Assembly (NCBI GenBank): GCA_900547125.1
Contig: URFU01000048.1
Coordinates: 1-15,047 of the forward strand
Length of the DNA stretch: 15,047 nt
Reading direction: 5' to 3'
Origin: an uncultured Collinsella sp.
GTDB lineage: Bacteria > Actinomycetota > Coriobacteriia > Coriobacteriales > Coriobacteriaceae
Positions 1 to 6,031 of the stretch are shown piece after piece. The notes below the pieces were generated by a model. The model searched no databases. It saw nothing but the letters and a program-made list of their open reading frames with translations, and was not told the origin of the DNA. Every line of letters starts with the position of its first letter. Position 1 is the stretch's first letter. The position numbers were made by a program, and so were the translations under genes.

Positions 1-533
1 CTGGTCCCTGCACCGTGGTGCAGAAGAAGACCGAGGAAAAGGACGGCTACACCGCCGTTCAGCTGGGATTTGAGGAAGTCCCCGAGCGCAAGCTCACCAA
101 GCCTGAGCTGGGCCACCTGAAGAAGGCCGGCGACGCCCGCAAGAAGACCCTGAAGGAGTTCAAGCTGGCCAAGGCCGCCGAGATGAACGTGGGCGACGAG
201 GTGAAGGTGGACGTGTTCGCCGAGGGCGACCGCGTGGACGTGACCGGCATCAGCAAGGGTAAGGGCTTCCAGGGTCGCATCAAGCGCTGGGGTCAGCGCC
301 GCGGTCCTATGACGCATGGTTCTCACTTCCAGCGTCACCCCGGTTCTATCGGTCAGTGCGCCTATCCTGCGCGCGTCCTCAAGGGCGTCAAGATGGCCGG
401 TCACATGGGTAACGAGCGCGTTACCGTCAAGAACCTTTCCGTTGTCCGCATCGATGCCGAGCAGAACCTCATCTTGGTCAAGGGCGCTGTCCCGGGTGCC
501 AAGAATGGTCTCGTCGCCATCCGTATGGCCTAA
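1..533 (+). CDS. rplC: 50S ribosomal protein L3, 5' end outside the window
   Basis: L3 is a primary 23S rRNA binder of the large subunit whose long loop reaches the peptidyl-transferase centre. The reading frame is open from the left edge (first complete codon at 3). It begins GPCTVVQKKTEEKDGY, an internal stretch of L3, so roughly 30 N-terminal residues are missing and 176 remain. The diagnostic central part is clear: KGFQGRIKRWGQRRGPMTHG, then HPGSIGQ and the MAGHMGNERVTVKN block, ending VPGAKNGLVAIRMA. The GTG codons at 15 and 18 are internal valines, not starts. It is followed after 46 nt by rplD, the usual S10-operon order. Identity is certain; only the start is unseen. Confidence 0.97.
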   Translation, partial: GPCTVVQKKTEEKDGYTAVQLGFEEVPERKLTKPELGHLKKAGDARKKTLKEFKLAKAAEMNVGDEVKVDVFAEGDRVDVTGISKGKGFQGRIKRWGQRRGPMTHGSHFQRHPGSIGQCAYPARVLKGVKMAGHMGNERVTVKNLSVVRIDAEQNLILVKGAVPGAKNGLVAIRMA

Positions 534-579
534 GGGCCCAGCCCATTTAGCCCAGCGTCATACCAAGGAGAACACTTAA

Positions 580-1206
580 ATGGCAAAGTTTGAAGTAAAG
601 AACAGCGAGGGCAAGAAGGTCGCCGAGGCCGAGCTCGCCGCTGAGGTGTACGGCATCGAGCCGAACATCCACGTTATGCACCACATCGTCAAGTGCCAGA
701 TGGCCTCTTGGCGTCAGGGCACCCAGTCCGCTAAGGGCCGCTCTGAGGTTTCCGGTGGCGGCAAGAAGCCTTGGCGTCAGAAGGGCACCGGCCGTGCCCG
801 CCAAGGTTCCATCCGTGCTGCCCAGTGGCGTCACGGTGGCGTTGTCTTCGCCCCCAAGCCCCGTTCCTACGCTAAGCGTATGAACAACAAGGAGGTCAAG
901 CTGGCTATGCGCTCCGCGCTGTCCGCCAAGCTGGCCGATGGCGAGCTCGTGCTCGTCGACGACTACGGCTTCGAGAAGCCTTCCACCAAGGCTGCCGTTG
1001 CCATGCTCAAGGCTCTCGGCCTTGAGGGCAAGCGCCTGACCATCATCGTTCGCGATGAGGACGTCAACGCCTACCTGTCGTTCCGCAACATTCCCAAGAC
1101 GTTCATCATCACTGCCGACGAGGCCAACACCTACGATCTCGTCAACAACAACGCTGTGCTGATGCCCGCCGACATCGCCGCTCACTTCGGGGAGGTGCTT
1201 GCATAA
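580..1206 (+). CDS. rplD: 50S ribosomal protein L4
   Basis: L4 binds 23S rRNA domain I and lines the nascent-peptide exit tunnel. In Gammaproteobacteria it also represses its own operon through the S10 leader; whether it does so here cannot be seen. The 208-residue protein has the typical length. The tunnel-loop signature is intact at about residues 64-90 (SGGGKKPWRQKGTGRARQG, then RHGGVVFAPKPRSY). The C-terminal half has the TFIITADEANTYDLVNNN region expected for the globular domain. The ATG at 580 follows AAGGAG (565-570) at normal distance. The stop is immediately followed by the rplW ATG with no gap, which suggests translational coupling. Confidence 0.98.
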   Translation: MAKFEVKNSEGKKVAEAELAAEVYGIEPNIHVMHHIVKCQMASWRQGTQSAKGRSEVSGGGKKPWRQKGTGRARQGSIRAAQWRHGGVVFAPKPRSYAKRMNNKEVKLAMRSALSAKLADGELVLVDDYGFEKPSTKAAVAMLKALGLEGKRLTIIVRDEDVNAYLSFRNIPKTFIITADEANTYDLVNNNAVLMPADIAAHFGEVLA

Positions 1207-1494
1207 ATGACCGCCCACGAGATCATCATCCGTCCGATCGTGTCCGAGCGTTCCTTCTCCGGCATGGAGCTGAACAAGTACACGTTCGAGGTCGCCAAGG
1301 ATGCTAACAAGTATCAGATCAAGGACGCTGTCGAGGAGATCTTCGGCGTCAAGGTCGTTCGCGTGAACACCCTGACGGTCAAGCCCAAGACCAAGCGCGT
1401 GCGCTATGTCGCCGGCAAGACCCGTTCTTGGAAGAAGGCCATCGTCACGCTGGCCGAGGGCGACACCATCGAGGTCTTTGGCAACCAGGCCTAA
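1207..1494 (+). CDS. rplW: 50S ribosomal protein L23
   Basis: L23 sits at the tunnel exit and is the docking point for trigger factor and SRP. At 95 residues it has normal bacterial length. It opens with EIIIRPIVSERSF and shows the conserved NKYTFEVAKDANKYQIKDAV and VNTLTVKPKTKRVR segments, with the basic flexible loop (KPKTKRVRYVAGKTRSWKKA). It starts directly at the base after the rplD stop. Its Shine-Dalgarno GGGGAGG (1189-1195) lies inside rplD. It is followed by an unusually long 179-nt gap before rplB, described as a separate feature. Confidence 0.98.
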   Translation: MTAHEIIIRPIVSERSFSGMELNKYTFEVAKDANKYQIKDAVEEIFGVKVVRVNTLTVKPKTKRVRYVAGKTRSWKKAIVTLAEGDTIEVFGNQA

Positions 1495-1673
1495 GACTCG
1501 CTGCTGTTGAGTGAGCTCATGCCTCCCAAATAGGGGAGGCGAGAGCTCAAGGTTTTGGGCGTATAAAATGGACACGCCCGGAACCGTGTATACGTCCGGT
1601 GTCATCGCACCCGAGGCAGAACCTCGAATCCCTGTCTGCGATGGCTAACGGATTCCTATTGAAAGGGATTGTA
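1495..1673 (+). promoter_or_regulatory. Structured leader between rplW and rplB
   Basis: This gap is far longer than most others in the operon and is full of dyads. Hairpin 1 pairs GAGCTC (1513-1518) plus GCCTCCC (1521-1527) with GGGAGGC (1534-1540) plus GAGCTC (1543-1548). Hairpin 2 pairs GGGCGT (1557-1562) with ACGCCC (1574-1579). Hairpin 3 pairs CCGGA (1578-1582) with TCCGG (1595-1599), with an inner CGT/ACG. A long arm pairs GTCATCGCA (1601-1609) with TGCGATGGC (1637-1645) and encloses a CGAGG/CCTCG hairpin (1612-1626). None is followed by a T-run, so simple termination is unlikely. A structured RNA controlling rplB or later genes is an inference. A TATAAA at 1562-1567 lacks a matching -35. 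Confidence 0.5.
1661..1668 (+). promoter_or_regulatory. Ribosome binding site that fixes the rplB start
   Basis: GAAAGGGA lies 5 nt before the ATG at 1674. The frame stays open upstream to 1599, but no L2 sequence is encoded there and that stretch belongs to the structured leader, so the start at 1674 is preferred. Confidence 0.75.
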
Positions 1674-2504
1674 ATGGCTGTAAAGCACCTTAAGCCGACC
1701 TCCGCTGGTAGGCGTTGGCAGACGATCTCCGATTTCTCCGAGATCACCTGCACCAAGCCCGAGAAGTCTCTTCTCGAGCCCCTGCCCAAGAAGGCCGGTC
1801 GTAACAACAACGGCCGCATCACCACCCGCCACCAGGGCGGCGGCGTGAAGCGTCGTTACCGCGTGATCGACTTCAAGCGCAACAAGGACGGCGTGCCCGC
1901 CAAGGTTGCCACGATCGAGTACGATCCGAACCGTTCCGCTCGCATCGCTCTGCTGCACTACGCTGACGGTGAGAAGCGCTACATCCTGGCTCCCAAGGGC
2001 CTCGAGGTCGGTCAGACCATCATGTCCGGTTCTGACGCCGACATCAAGCCGGGCAACGCTCTGCCCCTCGCCGACATCCCCGTCGGTACGCTCATCCACG
2101 CCGTCGAGTTCCAGCCGGGCAAGGGCGCTGCTATCGCCCGTTCCGCCGGTAACTCCTGCCAGCTGATGGGTAAGGAGGGCAAGTACGCTATCGTCCGTAT
2201 GCCTTCCTCCGAGATGCGCCGCATCCTCGTTACCTGCCGCGCCACCGTCGGTGAGGTCGGCAACGCCGATCACGCCAACATCGTCATCGGCAAGGCCGGC
2301 CGTAAGCGTCACTTGAACGTGCGCCCGACCGTCCGCGGTACCGTCATGAACCCTGTCGACCACCCGCACGGCGGTGGCGAGGGCAAGAACCACACCTCTG
2401 GTCGTCCCTCTGTTACCCCCTGGGGTAAGCCGACGAAGGGCCTTCGTACGCGCAAGAAGAAGAAGGTCTCGAACCAGCACATCATTCGTCGCCGTAAGAA
2501 GTAA
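1674..2504 (+). CDS. rplB: 50S ribosomal protein L2
   Basis: L2 is one of the most conserved ribosomal proteins; it binds 23S rRNA domain IV and supports subunit joining and peptidyl transfer. The 276-residue product from ATG 1674 matches the family length and begins MAVKHLKPTSAGRRWQTISD. It carries GRNNNGRITTRHQGGGVKRR near residue 45, the RNA-binding core, and the MNPVDHPHGGGEGKNHTSGR block containing the conserved functional histidine. The C-terminal tail is strongly basic (TRKKKKVSNQHIIRRRKK). It follows the 179-nt leader; rpsS starts 32 nt later. The in-frame upstream extension to 1599 is rejected because it is not L2-like. Confidence 0.98.
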   Translation: MAVKHLKPTSAGRRWQTISDFSEITCTKPEKSLLEPLPKKAGRNNNGRITTRHQGGGVKRRYRVIDFKRNKDGVPAKVATIEYDPNRSARIALLHYADGEKRYILAPKGLEVGQTIMSGSDADIKPGNALPLADIPVGTLIHAVEFQPGKGAAIARSAGNSCQLMGKEGKYAIVRMPSSEMRRILVTCRATVGEVGNADHANIVIGKAGRKRHLNVRPTVRGTVMNPVDHPHGGGEGKNHTSGRPSVTPWGKPTKGLRTRKKKKVSNQHIIRRRKK

Positions 2505-2536
2505 TTTCGGATACCGAGTTTTAGGAGAAAGCACTT

Positions 2537-2797
2537 ATGAGCAGAAGTCTCAAAAAGGGCCCGTTCGTGGAGACTCGCCTTCTCTCGCGTATCACCGCGA
2601 TGAACGAGGCTGGCAAGAAGGACGTCGTGAAGACCTGGTCCCGCGCGTCCACCATCTTCCCCGAGATGGTTGGTCACACCATCGCCGTCCACGACGGCCG
2701 CAAGCATGTGCCCGTGTATGTTACCGAGTCCATGGTTGGTCACAAGCTCGGCGAGTTCGCGCCGACTCGTACGTTCCGTGGCCACAAGGCCAAATAG
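2537..2797 (+). CDS. rpsS: 30S ribosomal protein S19
   Basis: S19 sits in the head of the small subunit, paired with S13, near the A-site tRNA. The 86-residue protein starts MSRSLKKGPFVE and ends with the signature GHKLGEFAPTRTFRGHKAK, all typical. The ATG at 2537 follows AGGAG (2523-2527). It lies between rplB and rplV as in most bacteria and ends 14 nt before rplV. Confidence 0.98.
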   Translation: MSRSLKKGPFVETRLLSRITAMNEAGKKDVVKTWSRASTIFPEMVGHTIAVHDGRKHVPVYVTESMVGHKLGEFAPTRTFRGHKAK

Positions 2798-2811
2798 GGG
2801 GTTAACCGTAA

Positions 2812-3183
2812 ATGGCAACTAAGTCTATTGAAACTGAGGCCACCGAGGTTCGCGCCGTCGCTAAGTACGTGCGTGTTTCCCCCAGCAAGGCCCGCCTGGT
2901 GGTCGATCTGATCCGCCGCAAGCCTGTCGCTCAGGCCTTCGACATCCTCCACTTCTGCGACCGCGCCGTCGCCGTGGATGTCGAGAAGGTTCTCCGTTCC
3001 GCCGTTGCGAACGCCGAGAACAACAACGGTCTGCGTGCCGACAACCTGGTTGTCGCCGCTGCCTATGTTGACGAGGGTCCGACGCTTAAGCGCATCCGTC
3101 CCCGCGCCAAGGGTTCCGCTTCTCGCATTCTGAAGCGTACTTCCCACATCACCGTCGTCGTTGCTCCTCGAAAGGAGGCGTAA
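2812..3183 (+). CDS. rplV: 50S ribosomal protein L22
   Basis: L22 contacts all six 23S rRNA domains and its beta-hairpin narrows the exit tunnel, the site affected in some macrolide-resistant mutants. The 123-residue product shows RVSPSKARLVVDLIRRKPV near residue 22, the NAENNNGL segment, and the tunnel hairpin region PTLKRIRPRAKGSASRILKR. About ten extra N-terminal residues (MATKSIETEA) precede the core. Only a weak GGGGG (2797-2801) precedes the ATG, overlapping the rpsS stop, so coupling to rpsS translation is plausible. The Shine-Dalgarno for the next gene, AAAGGAGG (3171-3178), lies inside its 3' end. Confidence 0.98.
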   Translation: MATKSIETEATEVRAVAKYVRVSPSKARLVVDLIRRKPVAQAFDILHFCDRAVAVDVEKVLRSAVANAENNNGLRADNLVVAAAYVDEGPTLKRIRPRAKGSASRILKRTSHITVVVAPRKEA

Positions 3184-3189
3184 AGCTGT

Positions 3190-3900
3190 ATGGGTCAGAA
3201 AGTCTACCCCACCGGCTTCCGTCTTGGCATCACCGAGAACTGGCGCTCCCGCTGGTTCGCAGAGAAGGATTACGCTAAGACCCTCGGTAACGATCTCGAG
3301 ATCCGCAAGTACCTCGAGAAGCGTCTTTCCCGCGCAGCTGTCTCCCGCGTCGAGATCGAGCGCGCTGGCGACAAGGTGAAGGTCATCATCCTCACCGCTC
3401 GCCCCGGCGTTGTCATCGGCAAGAAGGGTGCCGAGATCGATACCCTCCGCACCGAGCTCGAGAAGGTCGCTGGCGTCTCCAAGGGCCAGCTCTCCGTCGA
3501 CGTTGTCGAGATCAAGCGCCCCGAGCTCGACGCCAACCTCGTTGCCCAGTCCATCGCTGAGCAGCTCGAGGGCCGCGTTGCCTTCCGTCGCGCTATGCGC
3601 AAGGCTGTCCAGTCCGCCCGCAAGGCCGGCGCCAAGGGCATCCGTATCCAGTGCTCCGGTCGTCTCGGCGGTGCCGAGATGGGCCGTCGTGAGTGGTACC
3701 GTGAGGGTCGCGTGCCTCTGCACACCCTCCGCGCCAAGATCGACTACGGCACGGCTGTCGCCAGCACCACCATGGGTGCCTGCGGCGTGAAGGTCTGGAT
3801 CTACCTGGGCGAGAAGCTCCCGGGCCAGCCTGTTCCCAACCCTGCACTCGAGGGCTCTTCCCGTCCTCGTCGTCGTAACTCCGAGAGGAGGGGTCAGTAG
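3190..3900 (+). CDS. rpsC: 30S ribosomal protein S3
   Basis: S3 forms part of the mRNA entry channel and contributes to helicase activity there. The 236-residue product starts MGQKVYPTGFRLGI. It carries a type II KH domain with the GxxG loop (VVIGKKGAEIDTL, about residues 74-86). The C-terminal domain has IRIQCSGRLGGAEMGRREWY and the YGTAVASTTMGACGVKVWIY block. The C-terminus is basic (SSRPRRRNSERRGQ). Start and end abut neighbours: 6 nt after the rplV stop, and its TAG shares one base with the rplP GTG. The rplP Shine-Dalgarno AGAGGAGGGG (3884-3893) is embedded in its last codons. Confidence 0.98.
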   Translation: MGQKVYPTGFRLGITENWRSRWFAEKDYAKTLGNDLEIRKYLEKRLSRAAVSRVEIERAGDKVKVIILTARPGVVIGKKGAEIDTLRTELEKVAGVSKGQLSVDVVEIKRPELDANLVAQSIAEQLEGRVAFRRAMRKAVQSARKAGAKGIRIQCSGRLGGAEMGRREWYREGRVPLHTLRAKIDYGTAVASTTMGACGVKVWIYLGEKLPGQPVPNPALEGSSRPRRRNSERRGQ

Positions 3901-4403
3901 TGCTTGCCCCTAAGCGTATTCTTCACCGCAAGGTGCAGCGTGGCTCCATGAAGGGCCAGGCCAAGGGTAATACCGAGCTGCATTTCGGCGAGTTTGGTAT
4001 CCAGGCTCTCGAGGCCCATTGGATTACCAACCGTCAGATCGAGGCCGCTCGTATTGCCATGACCCGCTACATGAAGCGTGGCGGTCGTGTCTACATCACG
4101 ATCTTCCCCGATAAGCCCATCACCAAGAAGCCTGCCGAGACTCGCATGGGTTCTGGTAAGGGTAACCCCGAGGAGTGGGTGGCCGTCGTCAAGCCCGGCC
4201 GCATCATGTTCGAGGTCAAGGGCGTGCCCGAGGAGGTCGCTCGCGAGGCTCTGCGTCTTGCACAGCACAAGCTTCCCATCAAGACCAAGATTGTTGCTGC
4301 CAAGAACGCTGAGCAGCGCATCGAGAAGGAGATGGCTGAGGAGGCCGCTCTCGAGGCCAAGTGGGCTGCTGAGGACGCCGCCGCCGCCAAGGAGGAGAAC
4401 TAA
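3900..4403 (+). CDS. rplP: 50S ribosomal protein L16 with acidic C-terminal extension
   Basis: L16 organises the A-site and peptidyl-transferase region of the large subunit. It starts at GTG 3900, overlapping the rpsC stop by one base (TAGTG). The core MLAPKRILHRKVQRGSMKG, GNTELHFGEFGIQALE and RMGSGKGNPEEWVAVVKPGR is standard. The family usually ends soon after the KLPIKTK segment (here residues 124-130, family length about 137-140), but this protein has 167 residues. The extra ~30 residues are rich in Glu and Ala (EKEMAEEAALEAKW, then AAAAKEEN), likely helical and acidic, unusual for a ribosomal protein. The tail's function is unknown. Its stop overlaps the rpmC start (TAATG). Confidence 0.97.
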   Translation: MLAPKRILHRKVQRGSMKGQAKGNTELHFGEFGIQALEAHWITNRQIEAARIAMTRYMKRGGRVYITIFPDKPITKKPAETRMGSGKGNPEEWVAVVKPGRIMFEVKGVPEEVAREALRLAQHKLPIKTKIVAAKNAEQRIEKEMAEEAALEAKWAAEDAAAAKEEN

Positions 4404-4618
4404 TGAAGCCCGCAGAGATTCGTGAGCTCTCGGACGCTCAGCTCGTTGAGAAGCTGAAGGAAATGCGCGCCGAGCTCTTTAACCTTCGTTTCCAGATGGC
4501 CACCAGCCAGCTGGACAACACCGCTCGCGTCAACACCGTGAAGAAGGACATCGCTCGCGTCCTCACGGAGCAGCGCGCCCGCGAGATCGCAGCGGAGAAG
4601 TCCGCTGTCGCCGAGTAG
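4403..4618 (+). CDS. rpmC: 50S ribosomal protein L29
   Basis: L29 is a small helical protein next to L23 at the exit tunnel. The 71-residue product shows the family pattern MKPAEIRELSDAQLVEKLKE followed by ELFNLRFQMATSQLDN and VKKDIARVLTEQR. A short alanine/glutamate tail (AAEKSAVAE) makes it a little longer than minimal L29. The ATG shares its first base with the rplP stop. AAGGAGGAG (4389-4397) inside rplP is its ribosome binding site. rpsQ follows after 16 nt. Confidence 0.97.
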   Translation: MKPAEIRELSDAQLVEKLKEMRAELFNLRFQMATSQLDNTARVNTVKKDIARVLTEQRAREIAAEKSAVAE

Positions 4619-4634
4619 GACCTAAGGAGAGAAC

Positions 4635-4895
4635 ATGACTGATTCGCGTAACTCGCGTAAGGTCCGTACGGGTGTCGTTACCTCCGTCTCCGGTGCCAAG
4701 ACCATTGTTGTCACCATCACCGAGCGCAAGCGTCACCCCAAGTACGGCAAGATGATGACCAGCTCCAAGAAGCTGCACGCTCACGACGAGGAGTGCACGG
4801 CTGGCGTGGGCGACACCGTCCGCGTTATGGAGACCCGTCCTATGTCCAAGATGAAGCGTTGGCGCCTCATCGAGGTCGTCGAGCGCGCTAAATAA
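4635..4895 (+). CDS. rpsQ: 30S ribosomal protein S17
   Basis: S17 is a primary 16S rRNA binding OB-fold protein. The 86-residue product contains VRTGVVTSVSGAKTIVVTI, the conserved RHPKYGKMM segment and the GDTVRVMETRPMSKMKRWRL core. The ATG follows AAGGAG (4624-4629). In many bacteria this is the last gene of the S10 operon proper. Here a 118-nt structured gap separates it from rplN. Confidence 0.98.
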   Translation: MTDSRNSRKVRTGVVTSVSGAKTIVVTITERKRHPKYGKMMTSSKKLHAHDEECTAGVGDTVRVMETRPMSKMKRWRLIEVVERAK

Positions 4896-5013
4896 GCAGT
4901 CGCTCTTACGACTTGTACGTTTCCGAAGATGTGCGTATGCCTGGCTTGCATACCACGGGCCGTATAAAGGCTGCGCACCTCTCTTCGGTTCTTAGTTCGG
5001 AGGAACATCTACC
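4896..5013 (+). promoter_or_regulatory. Structured leader between rpsQ and rplN, three-way junction fold
   Basis: Nested complementary segments give a compact fold. The outer stem CCGAAGA (4923-4929) pairs with TCTTCGG (4982-4988). An inner stem GTGCG (4931-4935) pairs with CGCAC (4974-4978). Inside are a hairpin TATGC (4936-4940)/GCATA (4948-4952) and a weaker GCC (4959-4961)/GGC (4969-4971). It ends ten bases before the rplN Shine-Dalgarno CGGAGGAA (4998-5005). In E. coli the spc operon begins at rplN, so this is a natural control point. Which protein, if any, binds here is unknown. A TATAAA at 4963-4968 has no convincing -35. Confidence 0.5.
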
Positions 5014-5382
5014 ATGATTCAGATGCAAACCATGCTGAACGTCGCCGACAACTCCGGCGCTCGCAAGATTCGCTGCATCAAGGTGCTTGGCGGTTCCAAG
5101 CGTCGTTATGCAGGCATCGGCGATGTGTTCATCGGTGCTGTCCAGGAGGCTACCCCTGGCGCCAACGTCAAGAAGAAGGACGTTGTCCGTTGCGTCGTCG
5201 TTCGCACCGTTAAGGAGATCCGCCGCAAGGATGGCTCCTACATTCGCTTTGATGAGAACGCCTGCGTTGTCATCAACAACGATGGTTCGCCTGTCGGCAC
5301 CCGTATCTTCGGGCCCGTCGCTCGCGAGCTTCGTGACAAGAAGTACATGAAGATCGTCTCGCTCGCTCCCGAGACCCTGTAG
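5014..5382 (+). CDS. rplN: 50S ribosomal protein L14
   Basis: L14 lies at the subunit interface, contacts 16S helix 14 and is the docking site of the silencing factor RsfS. The 122-residue protein has standard length. It starts MIQMQTMLNVADNSGARKIR and contains KRRYAGIGDVFIGAVQEATP and the DENACVVINNDGSPVGTRIF block, ending KIVSLAPETL. The ATG at 5014 follows CGGAGGAA (4998-5005). rplX follows 13 nt after the stop. Confidence 0.98.
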   Translation: MIQMQTMLNVADNSGARKIRCIKVLGGSKRRYAGIGDVFIGAVQEATPGANVKKKDVVRCVVVRTVKEIRRKDGSYIRFDENACVVINNDGSPVGTRIFGPVARELRDKKYMKIVSLAPETL

Positions 5383-5395
5383 TTAGGGGAGATAT

Positions 5396-5701
5396 ATGTA
5401 TATCAAGAAGGGCGATAAGGTCCAGGTTCTCTCTGGTAAGGATCGCGGCAAGCAGGGCGTTGTCCTGCGTGCTCTCCCCGCCGAGAACAAGGTCGTTGTC
5501 GAGGGCGTTTCGGTCGTCAAGAAGGCCGTCAAGCCCAACGCTGCCAACCAGCAGGGCGGCATCGTTTCGCAGGAGGCTCCCATCGACGCCTCCAACGTCA
5601 ATCTCGTTTGCCCCGAGTGCGGTAAGGTTACCCGCGTCGGTCACGAGAAGGACGGCAAGAACAAGCTGCGCGTCTGCAAGAAGTGCGGCCACAAGTTCTA
5701 A
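5396..5701 (+). CDS. rplX: 50S ribosomal protein L24
   Basis: L24 is an assembly initiator that binds the 5' part of 23S rRNA. The 101-residue product has the N-terminal KOW motif (KKGDKVQVLSGKDRGKQGVV). The C-terminal half carries CPECG and CKKCG, a Cys4 pair found in many bacterial L24 and consistent with zinc binding. The start ATG at 5396 has GGGGAG (5386-5391) only 4 nt upstream, rather short spacing. Normally rplE would follow at once; here the operon stops with a terminator 26 nt downstream. Confidence 0.97.
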   Translation: MYIKKGDKVQVLSGKDRGKQGVVLRALPAENKVVVEGVSVVKKAVKPNAANQQGGIVSQEAPIDASNVNLVCPECGKVTRVGHEKDGKNKLRVCKKCGHKF

Positions 5702-5727
5702 GCTGCCCGCAACATCAAGTTGCTAGC

Positions 5728-5764
5728 AAAGGCCCGGATGCCCCACGGCATCCGGGCCTTTTTT
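5728..5764 (+). terminator. Rho-independent terminator closing the ribosomal protein operon
   Basis: A perfect 15-bp stem, AAAGGCCCGGATGCC (5728-5742) with its complement at 5747-5761, closes a CCAC loop. A run of six T follows (5759-5764). It lies just after rplX and is a textbook strong terminator, so transcription of the ribosomal genes ends here. Confidence 0.95.
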
Positions 5765-5846
5765 GATCCCTTGGGGACGGAGGAAAACGGATCATTATCG
5801 TCCACAAGGGTGCTGGTGATCCGTTTTCCTCCGTCCCCAAAGGATC
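5765..5846. repeat. Inverted pair of a 30-nt dispersed repeat (copies A1 and A2)
   Basis: The left arm 5765-5794 begins GATCCCTTGGGGACGG and ends AAAACGGATCA. The right arm 5817-5846 is its reverse complement with one mismatch in 30. The arms flank a 22-nt spacer. A third copy (12226-12255) is an exact match to the reverse complement of the left arm. The pair begins at the base after the terminator T-run. The pattern fits a REP-like dispersed palindromic element. It contains no coding sequence. Confidence 0.9.
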
Positions 5847-5852
5847 AGGTGG

Positions 5853-5981
5853 TGCGCATTAGTGCGTATTTGCGTGCGTAGGATTGCGTGAGCATGCGTG
5901 TACATGCGCCGTCAACTGCTGAATTTTGACCATTTAGCGGTAATACACGCAGAAGCACGCACATACACGCGCATATGTGCG
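5853..5981. promoter_or_regulatory. Array of TGCGT half-sites on a ~10-bp pitch before the oxidoreductase operon
   Basis: TGCGT or TGCGC begins at 5853, 5863, 5875, 5885, 5895 and 5905 (plus one overlapping copy at 5871). After a 37-nt interval with none, the reverse complement ACGCA/ACGCG begins at 5947, 5957 and 5967. The last stretch includes the near-palindrome CGCGCATATGTGCG (5968-5981). The interval holds TTGACC (5926-5931) and TAATAC (5941-5946), but at wrong spacing for one promoter. Sites one helical turn apart suggest cooperative binding on one DNA face. The adjacent DeoR-family regulator is the obvious candidate binder, by inference only. Confidence 0.55.
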
Positions 5982-6020
5982 AAAATAGGGAAGAAAGAAA
6001 TGCAAGACGTCCCATGATTC

Positions 6021-6026
6021 AGGAGG
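6021..6026 (+). promoter_or_regulatory. Ribosome binding site that fixes the oxidoreductase start
   Basis: AGGAGG is 5 nt before ATG 6032. An in-frame ATG at 5975 lies inside the half-site array and has no such site, so 6032 is preferred. Confidence 0.85.
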
Positions 6027-6031
6027 CACAT

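Noticed and set aside
1513..1548. Terminator between rplW and rplB
   Set aside because: The stem is strong, but the sequence after it (AAGGTTTTGGG) is not a U-tract and the essential genes downstream need read-through.
1562..1567. TATAAA as an internal promoter -10 (also 4963-4968)
   Set aside because: No -35-like hexamer at 16-19 nt upstream in either place.
1599..1673. N-terminal extension of L2
   Set aside because: No L2-like sequence; the stretch lies in the structured leader, and GAAAGGGA supports ATG 1674.
547..3723. Three long - strand open frames opposite ribosomal protein genes (547-1605, 1656-2534, 2740-3723)
   Set aside because: Shadows of highly biased ribosomal protein codons; no motifs, and the + strand genes are certain.
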